Below, piece by piece: positions 6,971 to 7,451 of a stretch of DNA of 7,451 nt. The number at the start of each line of letters is the position of its first letter. The first letter of the stretch is position 1. The translations under genes were made by a program, and so were the position numbers. A model generated the notes under the pieces. That model was not told the DNA's origin. It did not search any database and saw only the letters and a program-made list of their open reading frames with translations. The stretch covers positions 1 to 7,451 of the forward strand of contig CAJTQH010000015.1 of assembly GCA_910578305.1 (NCBI GenBank), written 5' to 3'. The DNA comes from an uncultured Muribaculaceae bacterium. GTDB taxonomy: Bacteria > Bacteroidota > Bacteroidia > Bacteroidales > Muribaculaceae.

Positions 6971-7059
6971 TCGTCATCACCAACTGCAAACGTCTATAAG
7001 TCAAAAGTCTCAATGCCTTATCCGACCTATAGACGCATACATATCCGATGACAAGACGA
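6971..7059 (-). ncRNA. Putative structured leader RNA of the nuo operon
   Basis: Bases 7024-7035 and 6991-7002 form an inverted repeat: CGTCTATAGGTC and GACTTATAGACG on the transcribed strand. In RNA all 12 positions pair, one as G-U, around a 21-base loop. Flanking it, TCGTC and ATC segments at 7059-7047 can pair with GATGACGA at 6978-6971, giving an outer, bulged stem. The structure sits between the -7 promoter box and the nuoA start (53 bases from the inner stem to ATG). No U-run follows the inner stem, only TTTG, so a simple terminator is unlikely. A role in mRNA stability or regulated translation is inference; no known riboswitch class was recognised. Confidence 0.4.
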
Positions 7060-7070
7060 TTTTTACGGTG

Positions 7071-7078
7071 CAAATATA
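7071..7078 (-). promoter_or_regulatory. -7 promoter box for the nuo-atp operon
   Basis: On the minus strand the bases read TATATTTG, a perfect match to the Bacteroidetes primary sigma factor -7 element TAnnTTTG, followed by CACCGTAAAAA. This predicts a transcription start about 5-8 bases downstream and a leader of roughly 125 bases before nuoA. A good TTTG at -33 was not found at the normal 19-21 base spacing, so the assignment rests on the -7 box and the intergenic position. Confidence 0.5.
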
Positions 7079-7179
7079 GTGAATTTTATTTAAAAGCCCT
7101 TGCCCTTTACACTACTTTTTCCCAATATGACAACAAACATTTATAATAATCCTTAAAATCACACAACCGGCCATCACCG

Positions 7180-7451
7180 TCAGCGAGTGAAATTATGCAC
7201 CAGAAATGCCGCAACGCGCCACACACGTCCATCCGAAGCCCGGAGTGTCATATCTACCTTAAGCTCATCGGTCAGATCCGCAGTAACCGAAAAGTCGTCT
7301 AAAAACACGTCCGAAAGTCCAACGAGTGCAGTCGCCGCATCTTCCGACAGTCCATATCCATCAGGCGTCAGCGTAAGTCTTAGCCCCGACACCGCAAAGT
7401 CGTGCTTCACTCCATCAATAATCAGTCCGTCTATCTCCACATAGGCAGTCA
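7180..7451 (-). CDS. Hypothetical small acidic protein (partial or start just outside window)
   Basis: The frame is open from the right edge to a TGA at 7182-7180. A GTG at 7440 would give 86 residues, but the frame continues upstream as Thr-Ala-Tyr-Val-Glu, and the edge codon ends in TG. If the unseen base makes it ATG, the protein is MTAYVEIDGLIIDG..., about 90 residues. Otherwise this is the C-terminal part of a longer protein. It is acidic, without signal peptide, membrane helix or Cys, and alternates hydrophobic and polar residues (for example LRLTLTPDG and DELKVDMTLRASDGRVWRVAAF), which suggests beta strands. I do not recognise the family. The same bases open a plus-strand frame rich in Ser, Thr, Pro and Arg that looks like an antisense shadow. 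A 241-base gap with a promoter separates it from nuoA, so it is probably not in the nuo operon. Confidence 0.55.
   Translation of the reverse strand, partial: TAYVEIDGLIIDGVKHDFAVSGLRLTLTPDGYGLSEDAATALVGLSDVFLDDFSVTADLTDELKVDMTLRASDGRVWRVAAFLVHNFTR

Noticed and set aside
7096..7107. Tandem GCCCTT-GCCCTT repeat in the intergenic region
   Set aside because: Only two six-base copies; too short to call a repeat element or an operator without comparative data.
7187..7444. Plus-strand open frame of 85 codons antisense to the right-edge hypothetical gene
   Set aside because: It is rich in Ser, Thr, Pro and Arg with little hydrophobic core, as expected of a reverse-complement shadow; the minus-strand frame looks more protein-like.
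1..7451. Mobile elements, CRISPR arrays, tRNA or rRNA genes
   Set aside because: No transposase or integrase frame, no regularly spaced repeats and no tRNA-like or rRNA sequence were seen; nearly all bases belong to core respiratory genes.

Overview
The window holds one strand-uniform block of respiratory genes, all on the minus strand (read from right to left). The protein families point to a bacterium of the order Bacteroidales. Evidence: a fused NuoC/NuoD protein, no NuoE/F/G genes between nuoCD and nuoH, an F-type ATP synthase whose genes start with atpD-atpC (beta, epsilon) followed by atpB-atpE, a very short epsilon subunit, an AtpB with a signal peptide and long N-terminal periplasmic extension, A-rich leaders mostly without Shine-Dalgarno sequences, and a perfect Bacteroidetes-type -7 promoter box (TAnnTTTG). 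A gut lineage such as Muribaculaceae or a relative is plausible, but the genus cannot be fixed from the sequence alone.

Layout in transcription order: (1) 7451-7180, the end (perhaps nearly all) of a small acidic protein of unknown function; (2) 7179-6939, a 241-base intergenic region with a -7 promoter box and a strong stem-loop in the predicted nuo leader RNA; (3) 6938-3190, nuoA, nuoB, fused nuoCD and nuoH of respiratory complex I; (4) 3159-1, atpD, atpC, atpB and the first 74 codons of atpE of the F1Fo ATP synthase, which continues beyond the left edge.

Function: NuoA/B/CD/H form part of the quinone-reducing and proximal membrane parts of complex I, which pumps protons. The ATP synthase uses that gradient: AtpB (a) and AtpE (c) form the proton path, AtpD (beta) is the catalytic subunit and AtpC (epsilon) belongs to the central stalk. 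The striking point is that the complex I genes stop after nuoH and the ATP synthase genes begin only 30 bases later, with no visible terminator or promoter between. Proton-pumping and proton-using machines therefore look like one transcription unit. The usual continuation nuoI-J-K-L-M-N is absent here and must lie elsewhere, be missing, or have been displaced by a rearrangement (or an assembly join) at this point.

No RNA genes, CRISPR arrays, insertion sequences or phage genes were seen. The long plus-strand open frames across nuoH, nuoCD and atpB are antisense shadows.
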